Under the pieces are notes generated by a model, which saw only the letters and a program-made list of their open reading frames with translations, made no database searches and was not told the DNA's origin. A program made the translations under genes and the position numbers. Of a DNA stretch of 64,000 nucleotides, positions 19,536 through 29,000 are shown piece by piece; the stretch's first letter is position 1, and each line of letters begins with the position of its first letter. Source of the stretch: Deltaproteobacteria bacterium (GTDB taxonomy: Bacteria > Myxococcota_A > UBA796 > SXON01); assembly GCA_947445035.1 (NCBI GenBank), contig CANFCK010000016.1, forward strand, positions 41,774 through 105,773. The letters are read 5' to 3'.

Positions 19536-20111
19536 ATGGTCTTGACGCTCGTGGCCTCGGTTTTCGCTCAGGAACCGGCGCCCGGCGTGCCGGTGCAGCT
19601 CGACATCGGCCAAGCCGGCGTCCAGGCGCAACTGGTGAACGAGCGGTGGGAAGGTTTCCACATCAAACGGAGCTTCGTCGCGCTCTGCGACCAGAGCTGC
19701 GAGGTACTGCTGCCCGAGGGGCGCTCACTTCTTCGCTTCAGCGGCCGCGGCCTCAACCCGGTGGAGGAGTGGGTGAGGGTGCGGCAGGGCGAGGACCAGC
19801 GCCTTCGGGGCCGGCTCGGCTCAAGCGCTGTGACCGGCGTCGGCATCGGGCTCGGCACCGCCGGCGCGGCGTTCCAGCTCGGCGTCGGCATCGTGCGCCT
19901 GGTCCAGATCACCGAAGGCGTCCTCAGCGGCGACTTCGACTCGACCTACTCGGACTGGATCGTCGCAGGGCAGCTTGCCACGGTGACCGGCTGGGGCATC
20001 GGGAGCCTGCTCATCATCTCGTCGCTTTCGCGCATCGACGTCGAGCCCCTCGCCCCCGCGCTGAGCCTCTGGGTGGTGCCCGCGGCCGCCGGCTTCACCG
20101 GCACCTTCTGA
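19536..20111 (+). CDS. Unknown membrane protein with PEGA-like N-terminal domain
   Basis: 191 residues from ATG 19536 (signal-like MVLTLVASVFAQE). A GTG at 19509 would add a basic n-region (MARPARGVAM) and overlap the previous gene by 25 bases; I cannot decide between them. A small beta domain (LLPEGRSLLRFSGRGLNPVEEWVRV) is followed by two hydrophobic helices (TGVGIGLGTAGAAFQLGVGIV and WIVAGQLATVTGWGIGSLL). The domain recalls PEGA-type surface domains, but weakly. Two bases separate it from the next start. Confidence 0.65.
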   Translation: MVLTLVASVFAQEPAPGVPVQLDIGQAGVQAQLVNERWEGFHIKRSFVALCDQSCEVLLPEGRSLLRFSGRGLNPVEEWVRVRQGEDQRLRGRLGSSAVTGVGIGLGTAGAAFQLGVGIVRLVQITEGVLSGDFDSTYSDWIVAGQLATVTGWGIGSLLIISSLSRIDVEPLAPALSLWVVPAAAGFTGTF

Positions 20112-20113
20112 CC

Positions 20114-20476
20114 ATGACCCACGACGACGGACTCCCCGAGCTGCGCCTGGCCGACGCCGAGGCCGAGCTCGACGCGCTGCTCGGGGATGCCCAGGCCGCT
20201 GTGCTGACCCACCCGGTCGCCGCTCAGGCCCTGTATTCGGCGTTGGTGGACGAGGGGCGGAGGGTTTCCGCCACACCGGAAGGCCAAGCCCTGAGAGCGC
20301 GCCTGGCGCGGTCGGCGCTGGCCCGCAGGTGGAAGGAGGCGTGGGAAGTCGGCACGCTCAACGCGTTGCACGCGGACACCGAGGGACCGTACCCCGCCGA
20401 CTTCGGCGATCTGCTCTTCGCCGCAGCCTCCAGCGGCAAACCGTTCCTCGGACGCGTGTTTTCGGGCGGCTCGTGA
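20114..20476 (+). CDS. Unknown small soluble protein (120 aa)
   Basis: Acidic, helical 120-residue protein (LRLADAEAELDALLGDAQAAVL...). No signal, TM or recognised motif. The stop overlaps the next GTG by 4 bases (GTGA). Operon position and high GC3 in this frame support it as a real gene; function unknown. Confidence 0.65.
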   Translation: MTHDDGLPELRLADAEAELDALLGDAQAAVLTHPVAAQALYSALVDEGRRVSATPEGQALRARLARSALARRWKEAWEVGTLNALHADTEGPYPADFGDLLFAAASSGKPFLGRVFSGGS

Positions 20477-20742
20477 GGGTCATCGACGACCAGCTGCCCG
20501 AGGAGGGCGCAGACGAGTTTCTGGAGTTGCTGGTGGGGCTTCGTGACGTGGCGGCGCGCATCGGGCGGGTGGCGACGCTTCCGAGCGACGCAGGGCACCC
20601 TCCGGACGAAACGACGATCGACTTCCTGGTGGGTCTCGTCTATGTCGCAGAGGCAGTCGAACGCTGGGTGGAGACGACGGCGGCCGCCGCGGCGGCGGTC
20701 GTGGAGCGCCCCGCGACTGACGCCGGACGCCTCTTCCGATGA
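20473..20742 (+). CDS. Unknown small helical protein (89 aa)
   Basis: Starts at GTG 20473 inside the previous stop and ends in an ATGA overlap with the CrtC/AttH-like gene. Predicted all-helical (DEFLELLVGLRDVAARIG..., VAEAVERWVETTAAAAAAVV). It could be a small scaffold or partner protein. No family recognised. Confidence 0.6.
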   Translation: MRVIDDQLPEEGADEFLELLVGLRDVAARIGRVATLPSDAGHPPDETTIDFLVGLVYVAEAVERWVETTAAAAAAVVERPATDAGRLFR

Positions 20743-21755
20743 TTCGTGCGCCCACTCCCCAGGCCGCCTGGTTGCACGCGGCGTTGGCGGCTGATTGGTG
20801 GCGCGGCTCGCCCCTGCGCGGCAACGGCCTGGAGTGGATGCACTTCGTGATCGTCGGCGACGATTTTCGGCTTCTGGTCAACCTCAGCGTGCGTCGCGAA
20901 GAAGGCGCCGTCGTCGCGCGGGCGCTGGTGCTCTGCTGGGACGGAAAACGCTGGGTTGGGGGCCTGCACACCCCACCGCGCGATCGCCTGGAGCTGCGTC
21001 CGGGGCGCGTCGATGCGGTGTTCGGGGAAACCTCGGTGCGCGCGGTGCCGGAGGGCTACCGAATTCACCTTTCGCCCGAAAGCACGGGGATCGAAGCCGA
21101 CTTGCTCTTGCGCCCAGAAGCGGCCCCGCTGGTCGCGAATCATCTGCGCTTGCCGGACTCGGGGCGTTTCCACTGGGTCAGCGTGCCGCGCATGATCGTG
21201 GCCGAAGGCGACTTGCGCGCTCCATTTTCACGAAGCCTCACCGGACTGTCCGCCTATCACGACCACAACTGGGGCTCGTTCGACTTCGGCGGCGACTTCG
21301 CCTGGGAATGGAGCTTCGGCCTGCCATCGGTGGCAACCGACGCCTGGAGCGTGATGGCGCTGCGGGTGTCCGATCGCGCGCGGCATCGCACCCTGGTGGC
21401 CGGGCTCGCGGTCTGGCGGGACGGAGAGCTGTGGCGGGACTTCCGAACCACCGAGGTGGAGTTTTCTCGGGAGGGCAGCTGGCGCGGCGAGCCCCACCGC
21501 GTGCCAGACATCGAAGTCGGAAACCATCTTTTGGTCGCGAGCGTGCCAGAGTTGGCAAAATGGCGTGGCCGCAGCAATGAGGACTGGCTCGAGGTGGTAG
21601 GCTCAACCGACGGAGCGGCGCAACTGCTCATCCCCGCTGCGGCGCGTCTGGTCCGGGTCACCGAGTGCCCGACACGCCTCAGGGTGCGCGGCCGCCTGCG
21701 TGGTCAGAACCTGGATTGTGAACTCAACGGAATGTTGGAGGTTGTCGATGCTTAG
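20739..21755 (+). CDS. CrtC/AttH (Svf1)-like lipocalin-fold protein
   Basis: 338 residues carrying the signature SAYHDHNWG (about residues 167-175), the conserved block of the CrtC carotenoid 1,2-hydratase/AttH/Svf1 family of paired lipocalin-like barrels. CrtC adds water across the end double bond of acyclic carotenoids. Other relatives bind lipids or act as diels-alderases, so the reaction here is open. No signal peptide is evident. Location in an operon with a polyprenyl synthase and two flavoenzymes supports an isoprenoid ligand. It overlaps both neighbours (4 bases upstream, 8 bases downstream). Confidence 0.75.
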   Translation: MIRAPTPQAAWLHAALAADWWRGSPLRGNGLEWMHFVIVGDDFRLLVNLSVRREEGAVVARALVLCWDGKRWVGGLHTPPRDRLELRPGRVDAVFGETSVRAVPEGYRIHLSPESTGIEADLLLRPEAAPLVANHLRLPDSGRFHWVSVPRMIVAEGDLRAPFSRSLTGLSAYHDHNWGSFDFGGDFAWEWSFGLPSVATDAWSVMALRVSDRARHRTLVAGLAVWRDGELWRDFRTTEVEFSREGSWRGEPHRVPDIEVGNHLLVASVPELAKWRGRSNEDWLEVVGSTDGAAQLLIPAAARLVRVTECPTRLRVRGRLRGQNLDCELNGMLEVVDA

Positions 21756-24700
21756 CTTGCGTAGTGAACTTGAGGCGCGGCTGAGCGCGCTCAATGGGTT
21801 GGACAAGGAAATCAAGTCCGGTCTCCTGCGCAAGTACATCGATCTGCGGCGGGGCGACGAAGTGGTGGTGCTGCGCGTCACCGAGGAGGGGCGTTTCGAG
21901 ATCACCGTGGGTCATTCCGAGGTGGCCAACGCCACGGTCTGGCTACCGAACGTGTCGCTCAAAACCATGCGTCGGCTGGCAGACGCGACGCTGACCAAGC
22001 TCGGGCTCAACGACGCGGACCTCGTGACCTTCTGGTGCGCGCTGACGGGCGTCGCGAAGGACGAGCTTGATCACAAGGAGCCAGCAAAGCCCGCGCCGGC
22101 CCGTCCCGACCTACCGCCGGAGGCGCGGAAGTACGGCCCGCTGGTCACCGTCATCGGCGCCGGGGTTTCAGGCCTCAGCGCCGCCCACGAGCTGATCGAG
22201 CGCGGGTTCCGCGTGCAGGTGGTCGACGACAACAAGATGAACCTCGAGCCATGGAAGGCCGACGTCGGCGGGATCGCGCGGACGCCGCTGCGGCGGCTCC
22301 CGACGCGGGAGGCCAAATCGGGCCAAACACTGCCGGTGGAAACCCCGCTGCGCATCGCGGACGGCGATTTTCAGGGCCGGCTGTTGGTGAGCGGCCCCTC
22401 GGACGGCGTGCCCGCCTTCAACGTCGAGGCGCCCACTGAGGCCGTGCTCAGGGTCGCATTCGCCGGTTTTCTGGACGCGGCCGCCGGGTCCGGGGACCAG
22501 ACGGGCGAGGGCTACGACAAGGGCAGCGCCTACCTGATGGCGCAAGGCGGCGCCGAACAGCGAAGCGCCACGGTGCCGGCGTGGACGGTCACGGTGCTCG
22601 GTCGTGTTGGCGATCTCGACGATCCCGGCGGCGCGCAGTCTCGGGTCAACCGCAGTCTCGACTGGGTCGTGGGCGCGACGGAAGCGCTGCAGGGGTGGAA
22701 GCGGGCCGATCCCGCATACCCGATCCACATTCCCATGTCGCGACGAATCCTTCGCCGCGAGGCCGGCGCGACCGAGGTCCCAAAAGCCTACACCTACACC
22801 CGCGCGGCCGATGCGAATGTCCCGGCCGCTGCCGTCACCGTCCTCTTCGAGCCGGAGCTCCGCCGCGCCGATGATCCCCACGACCGAGGGAATGCCATCG
22901 GCGCCTGGGTGGAGTTGCGGGTGCGCCAGCAGCTCGTCCCCACCGAGCACGGTTACCGCATCTTCCCCTCGTTCTACCAACATCTGTTCGACACCATGAG
23001 GCGCACTCCGCTGTTGGACGAGCTGGGTCGGGCCAACGGGCAGACCACTTACGACAACCTGGTGCCCACGGGCGAGGTGCAGATGTACCTCGCCCGCGAA
23101 AAAGACGCGACCAAGCGCGGCAAGCTGCACACCTTCCCACGGACCGCTGTGCGCAGCTTCGAGGAGCTGCGCAAGATTCTCGTGGAGTTCAAGGAAATGG
23201 GGTACGAAGATTGGGATGTGGCGCTCTTCGAGATCCGCATCCTGAAGTACCTGACCTCGTGCGCGGAGCGCCGCGCCACCGAAGCCGAAGGCACGGACTG
23301 GAAAACCTACATCGGTATCGGCGATTTCAGGCGCTCGGCGGGTGATGACGCCTTCGCCCAGGCGCTCGAGGATGCGCCCCTGTCGCTGTTGGCGGCCCGG
23401 GCCGACGAGGTTGATGCGCGCACGCAGCTCAACACCACCGTGCAGTTGCTCATGGATCCGGTCCGCGGGGACCGGCGGTCCGACCAGACGCTCAACGGCC
23501 CGACCACCACCGCGTTCTTCCAACCTTGGAAGCGGTATCTTCGCTATCAGGGCGTGAACTTCTACGTCGGGAAGGCAGGGTCGCTCGCCCCGTCGGGAAA
23601 AGGCGATGCACTTAGGTACAAACCGGCATTTGAGTCGGAGCCGGTCCCGGATCCGGGCGCGACGCCCTTCAACGAAAACGCCGACTACTACGTCCTCGCC
23701 ACCGGCCTCTACCACACCTTCGAACTTGTCAAAGAGGGCACGTGGGTCGACGACTTCAAGACGATGCGCGCCTGGCACGACGACGCCGTGGAGGAGGTCA
23801 AGCTAGCTGTCGCGATAAACAGGCCCGACTCGGGGTACGACGACGACCACTACCTCAGCCTTGGTGGTGTCGACAAAGCGGGCAAAAATGAAAACTGGAC
23901 GCCGGTGGGCCCGTTCCGCACGATGGCCGGCATCCAGTATTACTTCGACTCTGGGGTGCGCGTCGGCGGCGCGGGGCACGTCTACTACATCGGCGCCCCC
24001 TGGGGCCTTTCGTCGATCTCGCAACCGTCGTACTGGCGCACGCGCATGCAGCGCCACGAAGCCGGATTCGTGTCCAACCTGTCCGTCGACCTCTGCAACT
24101 GGACCAACCCCGACATCGGCGGCGACAATCCGCTCAACGCGATCGCCATTGGCGCCGACCGGCTCCAGCAGGAAGCCTGGAAGCAGCTCACCGCGCCGCT
24201 TCCTGACTTCCAGAAAAAGGGAACGACCCTCCCTCGCTGGTACGCAGTCGATTGGCATCTGGAGCGCAAAGACGGTGACCCCAGCAATCGTATCCAAAAA
24301 AATGCCGCTCCCTTCTTGATCAACCGCCCCCAAGACAACGAAAAGCGCCCCACCTGGGCGACCCCGCTCGAGGCAAAGGATGACGGAGGGAACAACGCCG
24401 GCCAGCGCTACCGGGTCACCGCGAAGCAATGGGTCCTGGCGGGCCCACATATGCGCACACACACCCGCCTGACCAGCATGGAGGCCTCCAACGAGTCGGC
24501 GCGGCACGCCGTCAACGCCATCCTCTACGACGTCGCGATGCGAAAAACCGACCAGCAGGACGGCGAGCTGCTCGGCGAATTCTGCAAGACCTGGGACCCT
24601 GAGGACAACGAGTTCCCCGATCTCGCCCCGCTGAAGAAGCTGGACGAACGGCTTATTGCCCGTGGCCTCCCGCATATGATCGAGATCCTCGGCGTCGAAA

Positions 24701-24882
24701 AGATGGTCATCGCCTCCCCCAAGACGCCCATGAACTGGACGACCTACCTCGAAGAAGCCTACGACACCTTGCGAAACGAGCCCAAGGTCGGGCGCAACTC
24801 GTGGGAGGACCTCAGGGCCGGCAGCGAGCGCTTCATGGAGTGGGTGAAGGAGAACTACGAGGCGCGTGGCGGCCGCAAGTAA
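21748..24882 (+). CDS. Very large FAD-dependent (amine oxidase/desaturase-like) oxidoreductase
   Basis: 1044 residues starting at ATG 21748. The first ~130 residues are a separate unknown domain (LRSELEARLSALNGLDKEIKS...). A dinucleotide-binding motif follows: VTVIGAGVSGLSAAHELIERG then VQVVDDN. The C-terminal FAD-closing block reads HTRLTSMEASNESARHAVNAI, as in flavin amine oxidases and phytoene-desaturase relatives. At more than twice the usual length, the middle must contain large insertions (about residues 250-850). No signal peptide. A desaturase or oxidase acting on the product of this cluster is the likely role; the exact family is not recognised. The flavin monooxygenase gene overlaps its end by 17 bases. 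Confidence 0.75.
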   Translation: MLSLRSELEARLSALNGLDKEIKSGLLRKYIDLRRGDEVVVLRVTEEGRFEITVGHSEVANATVWLPNVSLKTMRRLADATLTKLGLNDADLVTFWCALTGVAKDELDHKEPAKPAPARPDLPPEARKYGPLVTVIGAGVSGLSAAHELIERGFRVQVVDDNKMNLEPWKADVGGIARTPLRRLPTREAKSGQTLPVETPLRIADGDFQGRLLVSGPSDGVPAFNVEAPTEAVLRVAFAGFLDAAAGSGDQTGEGYDKGSAYLMAQGGAEQRSATVPAWTVTVLGRVGDLDDPGGAQSRVNRSLDWVVGATEALQGWKRADPAYPIHIPMSRRILRREAGATEVPKAYTYTRAADANVPAAAVTVLFEPELRRADDPHDRGNAIGAWVELRVRQQLVPTEHGYRIFPSFYQHLFDTMRRTPLLDELGRANGQTTYDNLVPTGEVQMYLAREKDATKRGKLHTFPRTAVRSFEELRKILVEFKEMGYEDWDVALFEIRILKYLTSCAERRATEAEGTDWKTYIGIGDFRRSAGDDAFAQALEDAPLSLLAARADEVDARTQLNTTVQLLMDPVRGDRRSDQTLNGPTTTAFFQPWKRYLRYQGVNFYVGKAGSLAPSGKGDALRYKPAFESEPVPDPGATPFNENADYYVLATGLYHTFELVKEGTWVDDFKTMRAWHDDAVEEVKLAVAINRPDSGYDDDHYLSLGGVDKAGKNENWTPVGPFRTMAGIQYYFDSGVRVGGAGHVYYIGAPWGLSSISQPSYWRTRMQRHEAGFVSNLSVDLCNWTNPDIGGDNPLNAIAIGADRLQQEAWKQLTAPLPDFQKKGTTLPRWYAVDWHLERKDGDPSNRIQKNAAPFLINRPQDNEKRPTWATPLEAKDDGGNNAGQRYRVTAKQWVLAGPHMRTHTRLTSMEASNESARHAVNAILYDVAMRKTDQQDGELLGEFCKTWDPEDNEFPDLAPLKKLDERLIARGLPHMIEILGVEKMVIASPKTPMNWTTYLEEAYDTLRNEPKVGRNSWEDLRAGSERFMEWVKENYEARGGRK

Positions 24883-26032
24883 GCCCTTGCTCATCGCCGG
24901 CGCCGGTCCGGGTGGGCTGGCGCTGGCCATCCTGCTTCGCCGCGCTGGAGTTGACGCGCGAGTGTTGGAGCGAGCCGCGGGCCCCCGCACCGGCGGCGGG
25001 GCGCTTGTCCTGTGGCCGCATGGTACGCGCGCGCTGGCTGCGGTGCTCGGTGAGGGCGCCGCAAGGGCGCTGGGACCGACGTTTCAGCGGGTCCACGTCA
25101 GGGGGTGGACGGGGGCCCTGACCCACGATCTGCCGATCGGGAAGCTATCGGCAGGAAAGGGCGGCTGGCTGATGGCACTGGAGCGCGGGCGGCTGATCGA
25201 GGCCCTGGTCGGCGCGCTCGGACGGGAGCACATCCGCTGGGGCGCCCCCGTCGAGTCCGCCACCGACGAGGGCGATCGGGTCTCCATCCACCTCGATGAT
25301 GGCGAACAGATCGAGGCGTCAGCGCTCGTCGGCGCCGATGGTTTCCATTCCAAGGTCGCGACGCAATTGCGGGGACCGGTGCCGCCGCGTCTCGCCAACA
25401 TGATCGCCTGGATCGGGTCGAGCCTCACCCCCGGGCGCGACGAAACCCGCTTGACGAGCACCGACGGCCAGGGGCGGCGTTTCCTTCACATTCCCCATGC
25501 CGGCGGGTCGTGGTGGTACGCGTACACCCACGCTTCGTTGGCCGTGCCCGACATGGCGTCGCTTCGGGCCTGCTTCCGGGGCTATCCGGCGCCGATCGCC
25601 GATCTGATTGCGACCACGCCTGACGGCGGCTGGTTGCGCTTCGATCTGCAAGATCGGCCCCCATCGACGGTGTGGGGCGACGGGCGCATCACCCTATTGG
25701 GCGATGCCGCGCACCCCTGCACCCCTGACCTCGGGCAGGGAGTCTGCATGGCGCTGGAGGACGCCGTGGTCCTGGCCAGGACCCTCACCAGCGACGTCGG
25801 CGCCCCCCAAACCGCCTTCCGTCGCTACGAGGGCCAACGTTCGGAGCGCACGGCCGGACTACAGCGAGCGTCCTGGGCGGTCTCTCAGGTCTCGTGTGCC
25901 ACGTCGGAGTTCGCGGCCCAGGCCCGCGATGCCGTGTTCTCGGTGGTGCCCAGAACCGCAATCCTGGGCGGTTTCGCGGCGATGTTCGCCGACCCGTCGG
26001 CTCAGACCACCGGCGCGAAGGCGATGAAATAA
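24866..26032 (+). CDS. FAD-dependent monooxygenase (group A, zeaxanthin-epoxidase-like)
   Basis: 388 residues starting at GTG 24866. Motifs of class A flavoprotein monooxygenases: GAGPGGLALAILLRRAGV (FAD), VGADGFHSKV (DG motif) and ITLLGDAAHPCTPDLGQGV plus CMALEDAVVLA (GD motif). The last block resembles the zeaxanthin epoxidase version. Such enzymes hydroxylate or epoxidise using NAD(P)H and O2. Cytoplasmic or membrane-peripheral. It is the last gene of the polyprenyl-synthase operon and overlaps the convergent kinase gene by 31 bases. Confidence 0.88.
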   Translation: MAAASKPLLIAGAGPGGLALAILLRRAGVDARVLERAAGPRTGGGALVLWPHGTRALAAVLGEGAARALGPTFQRVHVRGWTGALTHDLPIGKLSAGKGGWLMALERGRLIEALVGALGREHIRWGAPVESATDEGDRVSIHLDDGEQIEASALVGADGFHSKVATQLRGPVPPRLANMIAWIGSSLTPGRDETRLTSTDGQGRRFLHIPHAGGSWWYAYTHASLAVPDMASLRACFRGYPAPIADLIATTPDGGWLRFDLQDRPPSTVWGDGRITLLGDAAHPCTPDLGQGVCMALEDAVVLARTLTSDVGAPQTAFRRYEGQRSERTAGLQRASWAVSQVSCATSEFAAQARDAVFSVVPRTAILGGFAAMFADPSAQTTGAKAMK

Positions 26033-29000
26033 CGCTCCGGGTTCACGATGCCCGACGTACGCGCCGCGCTCACGATCCCCTCGGCGGCCTCGACCCGGCC
26101 GTCGAGCCGCGCCGATCGCCACCGACAGGCCGCCGCCGACACCGAGAGCTCGCGGGCCTCGAAAGCCTCGGCCGCCGCCGTGAAGGCCAGGGCGCTCGGC
26201 ATCGCCAGCGCGCGGACCAGCGCCCCGAACGGGCCTGCGTGGGCGAGCGGGGTGTCCTTCGCGATGCGGGTGGCCATCGCTCCCAGCCCAGTCAGCTCAC
26301 CCGACGCAGCGAGAACCTGTGCGCGCAACACCAACATCTCGCACCGGGTGTAGGCGAAGCCGAGGTAGCCGCCGGCCTGCATCGGCGCCCAGTCGCCATC
26401 AATCCTAGCGCGCGCGCCCGCGATGTCGCCGGTGTACAGGAGCGCCCGGACCGTCGCGATCAGCGAGAAGTATTGCAGCGCGGAGAAGACGACCCCTTCT
26501 GACTCCGGTGGCACCGCGTCGGGACTCAGGGTCACCTCCGGACGATCAAGCCACAACCATGCCAGCGAGGGCGTGCCGGCGCGATGCACCGTCGCCGCCA
26601 GGACATGATCGCGTCGCAGCGCGTCTTCCAAGCCCCGGACCACCCGCTCCTGCAGCAAACGCACCTCGCCGAGGTGTGCCAGCGCGCCGTTGACGTACGT
26701 ACGCAGCACCACCAGCTCCCAGTCGACCCCTGTGCACTGCTCCGAATAGACCACCTCGGCTTCGAGGGCGAGCCGAGCGGACTCGCGAAACTTTCCCGAA
26801 AGGCCGAGCACGGTCGTGCGCGCCATCAGCATCCACGCCCGATCCGCGGGGAGACCGGTCTCGGCCGCCAGCGGCGCAGCGCGCTCGACCAATGCACGGG
26901 CCCGGCCTATGAATAAAGCGCTGCCCACAAGCGCCTGGTTGCTGGCCTCGAAGCACAATGCACGCATGCGTCGCGACGGGCCCCCCTGGCGTCCGGCCTC
27001 CAGAAGGTGCCGCAAACCGAGTACGTCCCCGCGCGCGGGGTCGAGCATGCTCATGCCTGTGGCCACCGACCACAGAAGGTCCATGCGTCGGGTGTCTTCG
27101 GGCGTGGGCACTTGTGCGCCCTGCTTGCCCCAGTTGCCGAAAAGCATGAACCGGATGCGCAGCCAGAGCCCCTCCGCCGTCGCCTCGCCCGCCGTCGCGG
27201 GCAAGCGCACCCCCACCTGCTCGAGAAGCGGCGTCAGCACCGCCAGCCCCTGGGCCAGGTCTCCCGCACGCAACCACGCTTCCCCGGCGCCACGATGAAG
27301 GTCCCAGGCCCGCGGATCGCCAGGCTCGACCCTACAGGCCGCCCGTTCCAGCGCCGCCCCCGATTCACTCAAGCGACCCGCGAGGCGCAACGCCTCTGCC
27401 AAGTCCACCAGCCGCTGCACGGTGGGCTCGAGCTCGACCGCATGGGAAAAGACCACCACCGCGGCCTCGAACGCCAAGGCGTCCAGCGCGAGACGACCCG
27501 CCTCCCCCGCGCAGACGGCGGCCTCAGCGACGCGATTGGCGCCGACCAGGTGGCGTAGTCGACGGTTGGGCTCCCCGCCGGGTCGCGCCCGCAAGAGCCC
27601 CGCCGCGCGATCGTGAAGTCGCGACAATTCGTCAGCAGACAGCCCCGCGAGCACGACCGCAGCTACCCGATCGTGATGCGGCTCAAGGCGCTCGCGGGGC
27701 ACGCCGGCCACCGACCGCAAAAGGCGGAGGCGACGGAGTCGATAGCAGGCCTCGCGGACGCCGGCCCCCATCTCGGCCACCGCACCCAGAAAGTCCGGCG
27801 CATCGGGTACCCTACAGACGGCGGCGGCCACCAGGATCGCGCGGGCATCCGAATCTAGTGTCGCGACACGGTGCCCGATGGCCTCGTCGACCGAGCGCAC
27901 CGTCCACCCATCGCGGGCCTGCTGCGCCAACTCGGTGAGCAAGAAGGGCGAACCCTCGGCTTGCTTGACGAGCGCGTCGAAGTCAGGCCGGCTCGAATCG
28001 ACGCCGAGATCGGCGAGGACGGCCACCGCATCGGGCGTCGCCAGCGGGCCGACGTTGATCTGGAGGACGCACCAGGCCGGATTGGGGTCTCGGATTGCTG
28101 CCAGTAGCGGCGACGCCGCGCCATCGCGACCGATCAACACGACCGCCGCGTTGAGGGTCGGCGAGCGCAAGACTGCGGCCAACAGGCGCGCGCTGTCTTC
28201 GTCCCCCTCGGCGACGTCGTCGATCGCGATGACCAGACGGCGAATCTTGCCGAGCTTTTCAAGCAGATCCACGAAGGCCGCGAAAGCCTCCTGCTGCCAT
28301 TCGATCGGATCCACCGGCGGCGCGCGGGCGATGTCTCCCCCGAAAGAGGGCACCCGCCCGAGCACCGGGAACGCGCTGAGCAGGGCGCCAGGGTTCGTCA
28401 GCCGCACCTGCTCGACCTCGGCCGGGCGCATGGCCAGCAGTCGCTCGCTGAGGGCGTCGACGACGCCGTCCCAGGCCTGGAAGGGCACCGACTCCGCAAC
28501 GTCGCAACGACCGCTGACGACGACGTGCGCCGCGCTCGCTTGCAGTACGCGGAGCACGTCACGAACCATCGCAGACTTGCCGCGGCCGGCTTCGCCCTGC
28601 ACGAGCACCAGGGCAGGGCCCTCGCCGTCGAGCTGGTCGCGCAGAGCCTGGCGCTCGTCGTCACGATCGAAGAACTGGGGCTCCCGCAAGGGCGCCCATC
28701 CCGACACGCGTGCGGAGGCGGCACCCCCGAAAACTTCCCCGGCGGCCTCGAGCGTCGTCCGCTCGACCGGCTCCCAAGCACGCAAGCGCATGCTGAGCTC
28801 CACCAGATCGTCCGGCCCGTCGGGCCGCTCGATCGGGAACGCGCTCGCCGACATCGCCCCGGCGCCCCACATCGACCCCCAGCCGCGCACCCCGGTCAGC
28901 GACTCACTCAGGATGCAGCCGAGCGCCCAGGCATCCGAGGCTGGCACCGGCTCCAGGCCGTGCGCCTGCTCGGGCGGCATGTAGGACGGCGTGCCGACGG

